A DNA stretch of 64,000 bases from NCBI RefSeq assembly GCF_900187265.1, contig NZ_LT906450.1, positions 434,001 through 498,000 of the forward strand, read 5' to 3'. The position numbers and the translations under genes are program-made. This DNA comes from Rhodococcus rhodochrous (GTDB lineage Bacteria; Actinomycetota; Actinomycetes; Mycobacteriales; Mycobacteriaceae). The notes below the pieces were generated by a model. It was not told where the DNA came from. It saw only the letters and a list, made by a program, of their open reading frames with translations, and ran no database searches. Within the stretch, counting starts at the first letter, position 1. Each line of letters begins with the position of its first letter. Shown one piece after another: positions 9,074 through 17,637 of this stretch.

Positions 9074-10288
9074 GTGACCACCGAGGCATTCATCTATGAA
9101 GCCATCCGAACACCACGCGGCCGAGGCAAGAAGACGGGCTCGCTGCATTCCGTCAAGCCGATCTCCCTGGTTACGGGCCTGATCGACGAGCTGCGTGTTC
9201 GCTTCCCCGACCTCGACGAGAACCGCATCTCCGACCTGATCCTCGGTGTCGTCGGCCCCGTCGGCGACCAGGGTGCCGACATCGCCCGCACCGCGGTCAC
9301 CATCGCGAACCTGCCGGTCACCACGGGTGGCGTGCAGATCAACCGCTTCTGCGCGTCGGGCCTCGAGGCCGTCAACATGGCTGCGCAGAAGGTCCGCTCG
9401 GGCTGGGACGAGCTCGTCCTCGCCGGTGGCGTCGAGTCGATGTCCCGCGTGCCCATGGGCTCCGACGGTGGCGCGTGGATGCTCGATCCCGCCACCAACT
9501 ACGACAGCTACCTGGTTCCCCAGGGCATCTCCGCCGACCTCATCGCGACCATCGAGGGCTTCACCCGCGAGGACGTCGACGCCTACGCACTGCGCTCGCA
9601 GCAGCTCGCGGCGGCAGCCTGGTCCGGCGGCTACTTCTCCAAGTCGGTCGTCCCGGTCAAGGACCAGAACGGCCTGACCATCCTCGACCAGGACGAGCAC
9701 ATGCGTCCGGACACGACCCTCGAGGGTCTGGCCAAGCTGCAGCCGTCGTTCGCGACCATCGGTGAGATGGGCGGCTTCGACGCCGTCGCGCAGCAGAAGT
9801 ACCACTTCGTCGAGAAGATCAACCACGTCCATCACGGTGGCAACAGCTCGGGCATCGTAGACGGCGCGGCACTCGTGCTCGTCGGTTCCGAGCAGGCCGG
9901 CAAGGACCTCGGTCTGACCCCGCGTGCCCGCGTCGTCGCCACGGCCACCTCCGGTGCCGACTCGACGATCATGCTCACCGGCCCCACGCCGGCCGCGCAC
10001 AAGGTTCTCGCCGCGGCGGGCCTGACGGTCGACGACATCGACCTGTTCGAGATCAACGAGGCGTTCGCCTCGGTCGTCCTGAAGTTCCAGAAGGATCTGA
10101 ACATCCCGGACGAGAAGCTCAACGTCAACGGCGGCGCCATCGCGATGGGCCACCCGCTCGGCGCCACCGGCGCCATGATCACCGGCACCATGATCGACGA
10201 GCTCGAGCGCCGCGGAGCCAAGCGCGCCCTCGTCACCCTGTGCATCGGTGGCGGCATGGGTGTGGCCACCATCATCGAGCGCGTCTGA
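9074..10288 (+). CDS. fadA: Acetyl-CoA C-acyltransferase (3-ketoacyl-CoA thiolase), FadA
   Basis: 404 residues, the length of mycobacterial FadA. It performs the last step of beta-oxidation, cleaving 3-ketoacyl-CoA with CoA to acetyl-CoA and a shortened acyl-CoA. Thiolase signatures are visible: nucleophilic Cys in [17 protein letters not shown], the NEAFA active-site loop, [16 protein letters not shown] with the catalytic His, and the C-terminal CIGGGMG Cys. The GTG at 9074 begins [16 protein letters not shown], a standard thiolase N-terminus; the longer open frame upstream is not protein-like. fadB follows after 23 bp, giving the alpha/beta trifunctional complex. Confidence 0.97.
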   Translation: MTTEAFIYEAIRTPRGRGKKTGSLHSVKPISLVTGLIDELRVRFPDLDENRISDLILGVVGPVGDQGADIARTAVTIANLPVTTGGVQINRFCASGLEAVNMAAQKVRSGWDELVLAGGVESMSRVPMGSDGGAWMLDPATNYDSYLVPQGISADLIATIEGFTREDVDAYALRSQQLAAAAWSGGYFSKSVVPVKDQNGLTILDQDEHMRPDTTLEGLAKLQPSFATIGEMGGFDAVAQQKYHFVEKINHVHHGGNSSGIVDGAALVLVGSEQAGKDLGLTPRARVVATATSGADSTIMLTGPTPAAHKVLAAAGLTVDDIDLFEINEAFASVVLKFQKDLNIPDEKLNVNGGAIAMGHPLGATGAMITGTMIDELERRGAKRALVTLCIGGGMGVATIIERV

Positions 10289-10311
10289 CACCGGAAGGAA
10301 TCTGAACAACA

Positions 10312-12459
10312 GTGAGCGACAACATGATTTCCTGGGAGAAGGACGCCGACGGCATCGTTGTGCTGACCCTCGACGACCCCAACCAGGGCGCCAACACGAT
10401 GAACGAGCTGTACAAGGCGTCGATGAAGGCCACCGTCGACCGCCTGTACGAGGAGCAGGACTCCATCACCGGTGTGGTGATCACCTCCGCGAAGAAGACC
10501 TTCTTCGCCGGCGGCGACCTGCGCAACATCATCGAGATCGGCCCCGAGGACGCGCAGGCCGCGTTCGACGAGGTCCAGGGCATCAAGGCCGACCTGCGTC
10601 GCCTCGAGACCCTCGGTAAGCCCGTCGTCGCCGCTATCAACGGCGCGGCTCTCGGTGGCGGTCTCGAGATCGCCCTCGCGACGCACCACCGCATCGCCGC
10701 CGACGTCAAGGGTGTCCAGATCGGCCTGCCCGAGGCCAGCCTCGGCCTGCTCCCCGGTGGCGGTGGCATCACCCGCACCGTGCGCCTGCTCGGCATCCAG
10801 ACCGCTCTGCTCTCGGTTCTGCTGCAGGGCAACAAGTACAACGCCGTCAAGGCCAAGGAGATCGGCCTGATCCACGACGTCGTGGGCAGCGTCGAGGAGC
10901 TCGTCCCGGCCGCGAAGGAATGGATCAAGGCCAACCCCGAGGGCGGCGTCCAGCCGTGGGATGTCAAGGGTTACAAGATCCCCGGTGGCACCCCGGCCAG
11001 CCCGGCGCTCGCCGCGAACCTCCCGGCCTTCCCCGCGAACCTGCGCAAGCAGATCAAGGGTGCCCCGATGCCGGCTCCGCGCGCCATCATGGCCGCTGCC
11101 GTCGAGGGCTCGCAGGTCGACTTCGACAACGCCTCGACCATCGAGTCGCGGTACTTCGTCGAGCTCGCCACCGGCCAGGTCGCGAAGAACATGATCCAGG
11201 CGTTCTTCTTCGACATGCAGTCCATCAACTCGGGCGCCTCGCGTCCGAAGGACGTGCCGAAGCGTGAGATCAAGAAGGTCGGCGTTCTCGGCGCCGGCAT
11301 GATGGGCGCAGGCATCGCGTACGTCTCCGCCAAGGCCGGTTTCGACGTCGTCCTCAAGGACGTCACCCTCGAGGCCGCCGAGCGTGGCAAGAACTATTCG
11401 GAGAAGATCGAGGCCAAGGCCCTCTCGCGTGGCAAGACCACCGAGGAGAAGTCGAAGGCTCTGCTCGACCGCATCAAGCCGACGGCCGACGCCGCCGACT
11501 TCGCGGGTGTCGACTTCGTCATCGAGGCCGTCTTCGAGAACACCGAGCTCAAGCACAAGGTGTTCCAGGAGATCGAGGACATCGTCGATCCCGACGCGCT
11601 GCTCGGTTCGAACACCTCGACGCTGCCCATCACCGGTCTCGCGACCGGCGTCAAGCGTCCCGAGGACTTCATCGGTATCCACTTCTTCTCGCCGGTCGAC
11701 AAGATGCCGCTGGTCGAGATCATCAAGGGTGAGAAGACCTCCGACGAGGCCCTGGCCCGCGTGTTCGACTACACGCTCGCGATCCGCAAGACCCCGATCG
11801 TCGTCAACGACAGCCGCGGCTTCTTCACCTCGCGCGTGATCGGCACGTTCGTCAACGAGGCCATCGCCATGCTCGGCGAAGGCATCGAGCCCGCGACCAT
11901 CGAGCAGGCCGGTTCGCAGGCGGGCTACCCGGCTCCGCCGCTGCAGCTGACCGACGAGCTGAACATGAAGCTCATGCAGAAGATCGCGAAGGAGACCGAG
12001 GAGGCCGCCAAGCAGGGCGACACCAAGCTCGGCGCCTCGCGACACCCCGCACTCGACGTCGTCGACTGGATGATCGAGCAGGGCCGTCCGGGCCGCCTCG
12101 AGAAGGCCGGCTTCTACGAGTACGACGAGAACGGCAAGCGTCAGGGCATCTGGCAGGGCGTGCGCGATCACTACAAGACCGAGGCGACGCTCGATGTGCC
12201 GCTGCAGGATCTGATCGACCGCATGCTCTTCGCCGAGGCGATCGAGACCCAGAAGTGCTTCGACGAGGGTGTTCTCGAGACCACCGCCGACGCCAACATC
12301 GGCTCGATCTTCGGCATCGGCTTCCCGGCCTGGACCGGTGGTGTCGCTCAGTACATCGTCGGCTACCCGGGTGGCAAGGAAGGCTTCGTCAAGCGCGCCG
12401 AGGAACTCGCCGCCAAGTACGGCGAGCGCTTCAACCCGCCGGCGTCGCTGCGCAGCTGA
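10312..12459 (+). CDS. fadB: Multifunctional fatty-acid oxidation protein FadB (enoyl-CoA hydratase / 3-hydroxyacyl-CoA dehydrogenase)
   Basis: 715 residues, close to mycobacterial FadB. The N-terminal crotonase domain (about 1-200) has the oxyanion loop GAALGGGLEIALA and the catalytic Glu in LPEASLGLLPGGGG. The NAD-binding domain starts at VGVLGAGMMGAGIAY (about residue 320), and the dehydrogenase motif HFFSPVDKMPLVEI holds the catalytic His. It hydrates enoyl-CoA and oxidises the product to 3-ketoacyl-CoA for FadA. The GTG start has GGAAGGA 14 bp upstream; ATG 10324 is an alternative. A strong hairpin follows the stop. Confidence 0.97.
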   Translation: MSDNMISWEKDADGIVVLTLDDPNQGANTMNELYKASMKATVDRLYEEQDSITGVVITSAKKTFFAGGDLRNIIEIGPEDAQAAFDEVQGIKADLRRLETLGKPVVAAINGAALGGGLEIALATHHRIAADVKGVQIGLPEASLGLLPGGGGITRTVRLLGIQTALLSVLLQGNKYNAVKAKEIGLIHDVVGSVEELVPAAKEWIKANPEGGVQPWDVKGYKIPGGTPASPALAANLPAFPANLRKQIKGAPMPAPRAIMAAAVEGSQVDFDNASTIESRYFVELATGQVAKNMIQAFFFDMQSINSGASRPKDVPKREIKKVGVLGAGMMGAGIAYVSAKAGFDVVLKDVTLEAAERGKNYSEKIEAKALSRGKTTEEKSKALLDRIKPTADAADFAGVDFVIEAVFENTELKHKVFQEIEDIVDPDALLGSNTSTLPITGLATGVKRPEDFIGIHFFSPVDKMPLVEIIKGEKTSDEALARVFDYTLAIRKTPIVVNDSRGFFTSRVIGTFVNEAIAMLGEGIEPATIEQAGSQAGYPAPPLQLTDELNMKLMQKIAKETEEAAKQGDTKLGASRHPALDVVDWMIEQGRPGRLEKAGFYEYDENGKRQGIWQGVRDHYKTEATLDVPLQDLIDRMLFAEAIETQKCFDEGVLETTADANIGSIFGIGFPAWTGGVAQYIVGYPGGKEGFVKRAEELAAKYGERFNPPASLRS

Positions 12460-12477
12460 CGCACGCGACGGTTGTAC

Positions 12478-12515
12478 GGAAGGGCTCCCGACGCCACGGC
12501 GTCGGGAGCCCTTCC
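12478..12515. terminator. Bidirectional terminator between fadB and the methyltransferase gene
   Basis: GGAAGGGCTCCCGACG and CGTCGGGAGCCCTTCC form a perfect 16-bp stem with a 6-nt loop. It lies 19 bp after fadB and 37 bp after the convergent methyltransferase stop. TTC/TTCT-rich sequence follows on the plus strand. Confidence 0.85.
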
Positions 12516-12551
12516 CGTTCGCGTTCTTCTGTTGTCGTGCCGGCCGGACGA

Positions 12552-13859
12552 CTAGGCGACCCACCAGGGCCGCAGCGGCGTCTGCGGCTTCTTGTCGTCG
12601 CCGAGCTTGACCGCGAGCACCTGGTGCAGCTGCACCACGTTGCGTTCGAAGCCGAGGCGGGAGCCGGCCATGTACAGACCCCATAGGCGGGCGGTGCCCT
12701 CACCGACCTCGGCGACGCAGGCCTCCCAGTGCTTCTCGAGGTACTCGCACCACCCCTTCAGCGTCAGGGCGTAGTGCTCGCGCAGGTTCTCCTCGTGCAT
12801 CACCTCGAAGCCGATGTTCTGCGCCTCGGTGATGATGCGGCCCGAACCGGTGAGCTCCCCGTCGGGGAAGACGTACCGGTCGATGAAACCACCGGCCTTG
12901 GTGCGGGTGTTGTTGGTCGGCCGGGTGATGCAGTGGTTCAGCAGCAGACCGCCCACCCGCAGCTTGCTGTGGAGGAACCGGAAGTACGCAGGGTAGTTGG
13001 CGACACCGATGTGCTCGGTCAGGCCGATCGACGAGATGGCGTCGAACCCGCCCTCGGGCACGTCGCGGTAGTCGGAGTGCCGGACCTCTGCCAGCTCGCT
13101 CAGACCCTCCTCGGCGATGGCCTTCTGTGCCCACTCGGCCTGCTCCTTGGAGAGCGTCACGCCGAGGGCCTTCACGCCGCGACGAGCGGCGTAGCGCACC
13201 ATTCCGCCCCAGCCGCAACCGATGTCGAGCAGACGGTCGCCCGGCTTCAGCCGCAGCTTCTCGAAGACCAGACGGTACTTGTTCTCCTGGGCGTCCTCGA
13301 GGCTCTGGTTCTCGGATTCGAAAACAGCGCAGGTGTACGTCATCGAGGGCCCGAGGACGTACTCGTAGAACTCGTTGGACACGTCGTAGTGATGGTGGAT
13401 GACCTCGGCGTCGCGCGACTTCGAGTGGCGCAGACCCTCGGCGATGCGGCGCCAGCGCGGCAGGTGCTCCTGCGGCGGCGGTGCGATCGGCTTGAGCAGT
13501 TCGGTGCCGAGCGACCGGGCGATCTGCGCGAGAATCCGTGCCGGGGGGCGCTCGAGGTGCAGGTCGCCGAGCGAGGCGAGCAACTCGTAGGGGTTGCCGG
13601 GATGCACACCCTTGGCCTGGAGATCGCCCGAGATGTACGCCCGGGCCATGCCCAGATCGCCGGGGGCCGTGGCGATGTACGTCGCGCCCTTGGGTGATGC
13701 GAGATGCAGACCGTACGGGGAGTCCTCCGGCCCCGCGGCCGAACCGTCGTAGGCCGTGAAGCGCAGCGGCATGTCGCCGCCGGTCACGATCTCGACGATC
13801 TGGGCGAGCGCGAGTTTGTCCTCGGTGGACCGATCGTTCTCGGTCTTGAATATGGTCAC
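12552..13859 (-). CDS. SAM-dependent fatty acid methyltransferase (cyclopropane synthase family)
   Basis: 435 residues. Family marks are HHHYDVSNEFY (about 155-165), the SAM-binding loop LDIGCGWGG (about 211-219) and EHIGVANYPAYF. Enzymes of this family transfer a methyl group from SAM to the cis double bond of phospholipid-bound unsaturated acyl chains. Paired with the upstream FAD oxidoreductase (GTGA overlap), it fits the two-gene system that makes 10-methyl branched acids such as tuberculostearate (BfaA/TmsB type), with order and neighbours like Rv3720-Rv3719. A simple cyclopropane synthase cannot be excluded. The GTG start is fixed by the overlap. Confidence 0.88.
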   Translation of the reverse strand: MTIFKTENDRSTEDKLALAQIVEIVTGGDMPLRFTAYDGSAAGPEDSPYGLHLASPKGATYIATAPGDLGMARAYISGDLQAKGVHPGNPYELLASLGDLHLERPPARILAQIARSLGTELLKPIAPPPQEHLPRWRRIAEGLRHSKSRDAEVIHHHYDVSNEFYEYVLGPSMTYTCAVFESENQSLEDAQENKYRLVFEKLRLKPGDRLLDIGCGWGGMVRYAARRGVKALGVTLSKEQAEWAQKAIAEEGLSELAEVRHSDYRDVPEGGFDAISSIGLTEHIGVANYPAYFRFLHSKLRVGGLLLNHCITRPTNNTRTKAGGFIDRYVFPDGELTGSGRIITEAQNIGFEVMHEENLREHYALTLKGWCEYLEKHWEACVAEVGEGTARLWGLYMAGSRLGFERNVVQLHQVLAVKLGDDKKPQTPLRPWWVA

Positions 13860-15316
13860 TTTCTTTGCACCGCCTTCGAGAAGAGGTCCAGTAGACGGGA
13901 CCGAGGGTCGTATTTCTGTTTGAGGGCGGGGTATTCACCACCGCCGTAATACAGTTTCTCGAACTCGTCCTTCGAGTAATAGGAGTCCGAGTAGAGCGAT
14001 TTGTGCCCGTCGAGTTCGGCGACCTTCTTCTCGATCAACCGGTTGGCGGCGCCCTCCTCGGCGCCGGGCACGATGGGAACGGACGACCAGAACCCGACGT
14101 TCACATAGGCGCGCTTCGGCTCGAGCGGGTACAGCGGCCACGGACGCTGGGGGTCCGCGGTGCTCGGACGCCGGCCGTCCGGGGCCGACTCGATGTCGCG
14201 CAATTTCAAGGGGCACAACCAGATCGGCTCGATGGGGATTTCGTCGAGGAACCACTCGACGAACTCCCGCGTGCGTTCGAGCGGGACCTCGATGTCCTGC
14301 ACGACGCGCTCGCGGGGCGGATTGCCCTTGCGCGCCTCGATCCGGTCGGCCACCGAGTACTTGTGGTCGAGCGCGATGAGCTTCCAGTAGAAACTGCTGC
14401 GCAGCAACTGCTTCGGCCACATCCGGCGGATCTTCGGGTTCTGGGCGCCGAAAGCCCGTGAGCACCAGAACCAGTCGGTGTCCCACCGCCACAGATAGTC
14501 GCGGATCGTGAGCCGATCCTCCTTGGGGCGGTTGACGGAGACGTGCTGGATCGACCGGTAGTAGATGTCCTGCCCGGTGTAATCGCTGACGGGACCCGGC
14601 TCGTCGGTCTGTGTGCCGAGCGTCAGGTAGCTCTCGGTCGCAGAGAAGACGACACCGTCGAGATAGTCGACCGGTGTGCCGTCCCAGGTTCGTTCGTCGA
14701 CGATCCGCGCGAGGGCGGACTGCAGATCGGCGATCGTGTCGAAACGCAGGTGACGCAGTGCGACGAAACGCTTCACCGGTTCGAGTTCGATGCGCAGGCG
14801 CGTGGCGTACCCGAGCGAACCGTACGAGTTGGGGAAGCCGTGGAACAGATCGGCGTGCTCACCCTCGGGGCGGGCCGTGATGATCTCGCCGGACCCGGTG
14901 AGGATGTCCATCTCGAGCACGGACTCGTGGGGGAGGCCGTTGCGGAAGGAGGTCGACTCGATGCCGAGCCCGGTGACGGCGCCGCCGAGCGTGATGGTCT
15001 TCAGCTGCGGGACGACCAACGGCGCGAGGCCGTAGGGCAGCGTCGCGTCGACGAGGTCCTCGTAGGTGCACATGCCGGCGACGTCGGCGGTGCGTGCCTG
15101 AGGGTCGACGGAGATGACACCGCCGAGACCGGAGACGTCGAGCCTCGGCGCGTTCACCGCGGCGCGCGCTCGGAAGAGGTTCGACGTCTTCTTCGCGAGT
15201 CGCACGGGCGCGTCGGCCGGAATCGCGCTGTACGAGCGCAGCAGGCGGTCGACACCCTGACGGTGTACCGCCTCCCCGTACGGGACCTTCACACCTGACG
15301 ATCTCGGCATCTGCAT
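13856..15316 (-). CDS. FAD-binding oxidoreductase, partner of the fatty-acid methyltransferase
   Basis: 486 residues of the VAO/FAD-binding_4 type. The flavin fold includes VPQLKTITLGGAVTGLGIES (about 100-120), and the C-terminal half is rich in Trp/Tyr with a GFWSSVP segment. In the BfaB/TmsA family this protein reduces the 10-methylene intermediate to the 10-methyl acyl chain; its pairing with a methyltransferase is the basis for that role here (inference). It has ATG with GAGGAG upstream. It is divergent from the SRPBCC gene at 15465, as Rv3719 is from Rv3718c. I see no tmsC-like third gene. Confidence 0.82.
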   Translation of the reverse strand: MQMPRSSGVKVPYGEAVHRQGVDRLLRSYSAIPADAPVRLAKKTSNLFRARAAVNAPRLDVSGLGGVISVDPQARTADVAGMCTYEDLVDATLPYGLAPLVVPQLKTITLGGAVTGLGIESTSFRNGLPHESVLEMDILTGSGEIITARPEGEHADLFHGFPNSYGSLGYATRLRIELEPVKRFVALRHLRFDTIADLQSALARIVDERTWDGTPVDYLDGVVFSATESYLTLGTQTDEPGPVSDYTGQDIYYRSIQHVSVNRPKEDRLTIRDYLWRWDTDWFWCSRAFGAQNPKIRRMWPKQLLRSSFYWKLIALDHKYSVADRIEARKGNPPRERVVQDIEVPLERTREFVEWFLDEIPIEPIWLCPLKLRDIESAPDGRRPSTADPQRPWPLYPLEPKRAYVNVGFWSSVPIVPGAEEGAANRLIEKKVAELDGHKSLYSDSYYSKDEFEKLYYGGGEYPALKQKYDPRSRLLDLFSKAVQRK

Positions 15317-15464
15317 TCGACTCCTCGGAGCGGCGCATCAGTGGGTACGTCCACAATAGACCCGGCGGTCGCATCCGTCCCGGAACGCGCGAGGCAGGAT
15401 GGATGTAGTCGTCACAGGCACATTCGAGCCCGCATCAGCACGGAAGAAGCAGAAGGAGTCGTTC

Positions 15465-15899
15465 ATGGCACAGGTCAGTGCAAGCAGTTCGATCCAGTTG
15501 GCGGCAGCTCCCGAGGCGGTGCTCACCGCCCTGGCCGACTACGAGACCGTGCGTCCGCGCATCCTCACCGAGCACTACCGCGACTACCGCGTGATATCCG
15601 GCGGTCGCGGCGACGGCACCGTCGTGCACTGGATCCTCCAAGCCACGGAGAAGCGCCAGCGCGACGTGCAGGCCACCGTGTCGGTGAAGGGCAGTACCGT
15701 CACGGAGACGGATGCCAACTCCTCGCTCGTGACGACCTACAGCGTCGTGCCGAACGGGACGGGTTCGACGGTCGTGGTGCTCACGCAGTGGAAGGGCGCC
15801 GGAGGCGTCAAGGGCTTCTTCGAGAAGACGTTCGCGCCGCTCGGCCTGAAGAAGATCCAGCAGCAGATGCTCGAGAACCTGAAGAAGGAAGTCGACTGA
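15465..15899 (+). CDS. SRPBCC-family protein
   Basis: 144 residues, a START/polyketide-cyclase-like fold by pattern: N-terminal strand (SIQLAAAPEAVLTALADYE), central beta-rich section and C-terminal amphipathic helix (EKTFAPLGLKKIQQQMLENL). Such proteins bind hydrophobic ligands in a deep pocket. The ATG at 15465 follows AAGGAG; an earlier in-frame start at 15399 lacks a ribosome site and would add a Lys-rich non-conserved tail. Divergent from the oxidoreductase/methyltransferase operon and upstream of ebfC, matching the position of Rv3718c. A lipid-handling role is inferred only. Confidence 0.78.
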   Translation: MAQVSASSSIQLAAAPEAVLTALADYETVRPRILTEHYRDYRVISGGRGDGTVVHWILQATEKRQRDVQATVSVKGSTVTETDANSSLVTTYSVVPNGTGSTVVVLTQWKGAGGVKGFFEKTFAPLGLKKIQQQMLENLKKEVD

Positions 15900-15985
15900 G
15901 CCCGGTTCCGTCGACCTCGGCGTCTGTGCCGACCCCGATGCGCGGCGACTAGGCTGGCATCACAAACGTGCAGAAAGGACGTGCC

Positions 15986-16327
15986 GTGCAACCCGGTGGT
16001 GGAATGCCCGACATGCAGCAACTCCTCGCTCAGGCCCAGCAGATGCAGCAGCAGCTCGTGGCTGCGCAGAACGAGATGGCGCAGGCGGAGGTCACCGGCC
16101 AGGCCGGCGGTGGTCTCGTCACGGCGACGGTGAAGGGCACGGGCGAGGTCGTGTCCGTGAAGATCGATCCGAAGGTCGTCGACCCCGAGGACGTCGAGAC
16201 CCTGCAGGATCTCGTGGTCGGTGCGATCGCCGACGCCTCGGCGAAGGCCCAGGACATCGCGGCCGAGAAGCTCGGTCCGCTCGCGGGTGGGCTCGGCGGC
16301 GGAATCCCCGGCCTGCCCGGTTTCTAG
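15986..16327 (+). CDS. ybaB: YbaB/EbfC nucleoid-associated protein
   Basis: 113 residues. An N-terminal Gln-rich helix ([15 protein letters not shown]) leads into the conserved core [19 protein letters not shown] and a C-terminal Gly/Pro-rich tail. EbfC-type proteins bind DNA as tweezers-shaped dimers and are almost always encoded just upstream of recR, as here (9-bp gap). GTG 15986 has AAAGGA 7 bp upstream; GTG 15968 is possible but lacks a site. Confidence 0.93.
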   Translation: MQPGGGMPDMQQLLAQAQQMQQQLVAAQNEMAQAEVTGQAGGGLVTATVKGTGEVVSVKIDPKVVDPEDVETLQDLVVGAIADASAKAQDIAAEKLGPLAGGLGGGIPGLPGF

Positions 16328-16336
16328 AGGTCGGCG

Positions 16337-16945
16337 TTGTACGAAGGACCGGTACAGGACCTCATCGACGAGCTGGGCAAGCTTCCGGGCGTCGGCCCGA
16401 AGAGTGCCCAGCGCATCGCGTTCCATCTGCTCTCGGTCGAGCCGCCCGAGATCGACCGCCTGCAGGCGGCGCTGCAGCGGATCCGCGACGGCGTGCAGTT
16501 CTGCGAGGTCTGCGGAACGGTCTCCGACCAGCAGCGTTGCCGCATCTGCTCCGATCCTCGCCGCGACCGCACGGTGATCTGCGTGGTCGAGGAACCGAAG
16601 GACGTGCAGGCGATCGAACGCACCCGTGAGTTCCGGGGGCGCTACCACGTCCTCGGTGGTGCGCTCGACCCTCTCAACGGTGTCGGTCCCGACCAGCTGC
16701 ACATCCGCGAACTGCTCACCCGGATCGGCAACCAGGAGGACGGCATCGACGTCTCCGAGGTGATCATCGCGACCGACCCCAACACGGAGGGCGAGGCGAC
16801 GGCCACCTATCTGGTGCGCATGCTGCGCGACTTCCCGGGGCTGAGCGTGACACGCCTCGCGTCGGGTCTGCCGATGGGCGGCGACCTCGAGTTCGCCGAC
16901 GAGCTGACGCTCGGACGAGCGTTGTCGGGGAGGCGGGCGATGTGA
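16337..16945 (+). CDS. recR: Recombination mediator protein RecR
   Basis: 202 residues. An N-terminal helix-hairpin-helix ([18 protein letters not shown]) is followed by a four-Cys zinc finger (Cys56, 59, 68, 71: CEVCG and CRIC) and a Toprim domain starting at [15 protein letters not shown] with DPNTEGEAT. RecR acts with RecO (and RecF) to load RecA on gapped DNA. TTG start with AGAGG about 8 bp upstream. Its stop overlaps the following TetR start by 4 bp (GTGA), tying that regulator to the ebfC-recR operon. Confidence 0.97.
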   Translation: MYEGPVQDLIDELGKLPGVGPKSAQRIAFHLLSVEPPEIDRLQAALQRIRDGVQFCEVCGTVSDQQRCRICSDPRRDRTVICVVEEPKDVQAIERTREFRGRYHVLGGALDPLNGVGPDQLHIRELLTRIGNQEDGIDVSEVIIATDPNTEGEATATYLVRMLRDFPGLSVTRLASGLPMGGDLEFADELTLGRALSGRRAM

Positions 16946-17541
16946 CCGTGCGCAGCACGGAGGCATCGCATCGGGGTGCACCCGAGAAGCGTCGCCGAAC
17001 TTCCGACGAGACCAGGAAGCTGATCATCGATGCTGCCGGTAAGGCGTTCGCGACGCGCCCCTACCGCGACATCACGCTCAAGGACATCGCGGAGGAAGCG
17101 GGCGTCAGCGCACCGCTGATCATCAAGTACTTCGGCTCGAAGGAGCAGTTGTACGAGGAGCTCGTCGACTTCCAGTACGGCGCGCAGGTGCTGTTCGACG
17201 GGCCGCTCGAGAGTCTGGGGGAGCGGATGGTCGCGATGCTCGCCCGCCCGCTCGAGCCCTACAAGCCGCTGTCGATGAACATCCTCTTCATGAGCGGGGG
17301 CAGCGAGGAGAGCAACCGCATGCTCCGCGACAACTACTCCACGCAGATGGTCGACGCTCTCGCCGCGCGGCTTCCGGGGCCGGACGCCCGTCTCCGGGCC
17401 GAGCTGGCGATGTCGGCGGTGATGGGTTTGGCGATCATGCGCCGCCGCATGATGCAGGAGCGCGCGACCGGAACGGTCGAGGAGGTGGTGGCGCTGTACG
17501 CGCCGCTGGTCCAGCGATTGCTCGACGGAGACAGTTCTTAG
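16942..17541 (+). CDS. TetR-family regulator
   Basis: 199 residues. Residues about 22-70 form the TetR helix-turn-helix ([20 protein letters not shown], then [20 protein letters not shown]). The C-terminal ligand domain is not assignable. Start overlaps the recR stop (GTGA). The MFS pump gene begins about 100 bp downstream on the same strand, behind two palindromes, so this protein is the obvious candidate repressor of that pump. Confidence 0.9.
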   Translation: MTVRSTEASHRGAPEKRRRTSDETRKLIIDAAGKAFATRPYRDITLKDIAEEAGVSAPLIIKYFGSKEQLYEELVDFQYGAQVLFDGPLESLGERMVAMLARPLEPYKPLSMNILFMSGGSEESNRMLRDNYSTQMVDALAARLPGPDARLRAELAMSAVMGLAIMRRRMMQERATGTVEEVVALYAPLVQRLLDGDSS

Positions 17542-17550
17542 CGGCACGAA

Positions 17551-17562
17551 TGACCTTGGTCA
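17551..17562. promoter_or_regulatory. Palindrome TGACC-TT-GGTCA upstream of the MFS pump
   Basis: A perfect 5-bp inverted repeat with a 2-bp spacer, 10 bp after the tetR stop and 12 bp before the larger palindrome. TetR dimers often bind sites of this size. Confidence 0.4.
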
Positions 17563-17573
17563 CTCCTCTTGAG

Positions 17574-17615
17574 GGTAAATAGCCGTTCACCTAATGTGGT
17601 GAACGGCTATTTACC
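17574..17615. promoter_or_regulatory. 18-bp perfect inverted repeat, probable operator of the MFS pump
   Basis: GGTAAATAGCCGTTCACC (17574-17591) is exactly complemented by 17598-17615 across a 6-nt spacer. The arms are AT-rich for this genome, and the repeat ends 22 bp before the pump's start codon. No T-run follows, so an operator (for the upstream TetR) is more likely than an intrinsic terminator, although the transcript would also fold into a strong hairpin. Confidence 0.65.
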
Positions 17616-17637
17616 TATTGGCGAGGAGGGAGTGTCG

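Noticed and set aside
9832-12684. Very long open frame (950 codons) antisense to fadA-fadB
   Set aside because: It mirrors the fadB reading frame, has no start signal or domain pattern, and its Asp/Glu/Gly/Arg-rich sequence is typical of GC-rich shadow frames.
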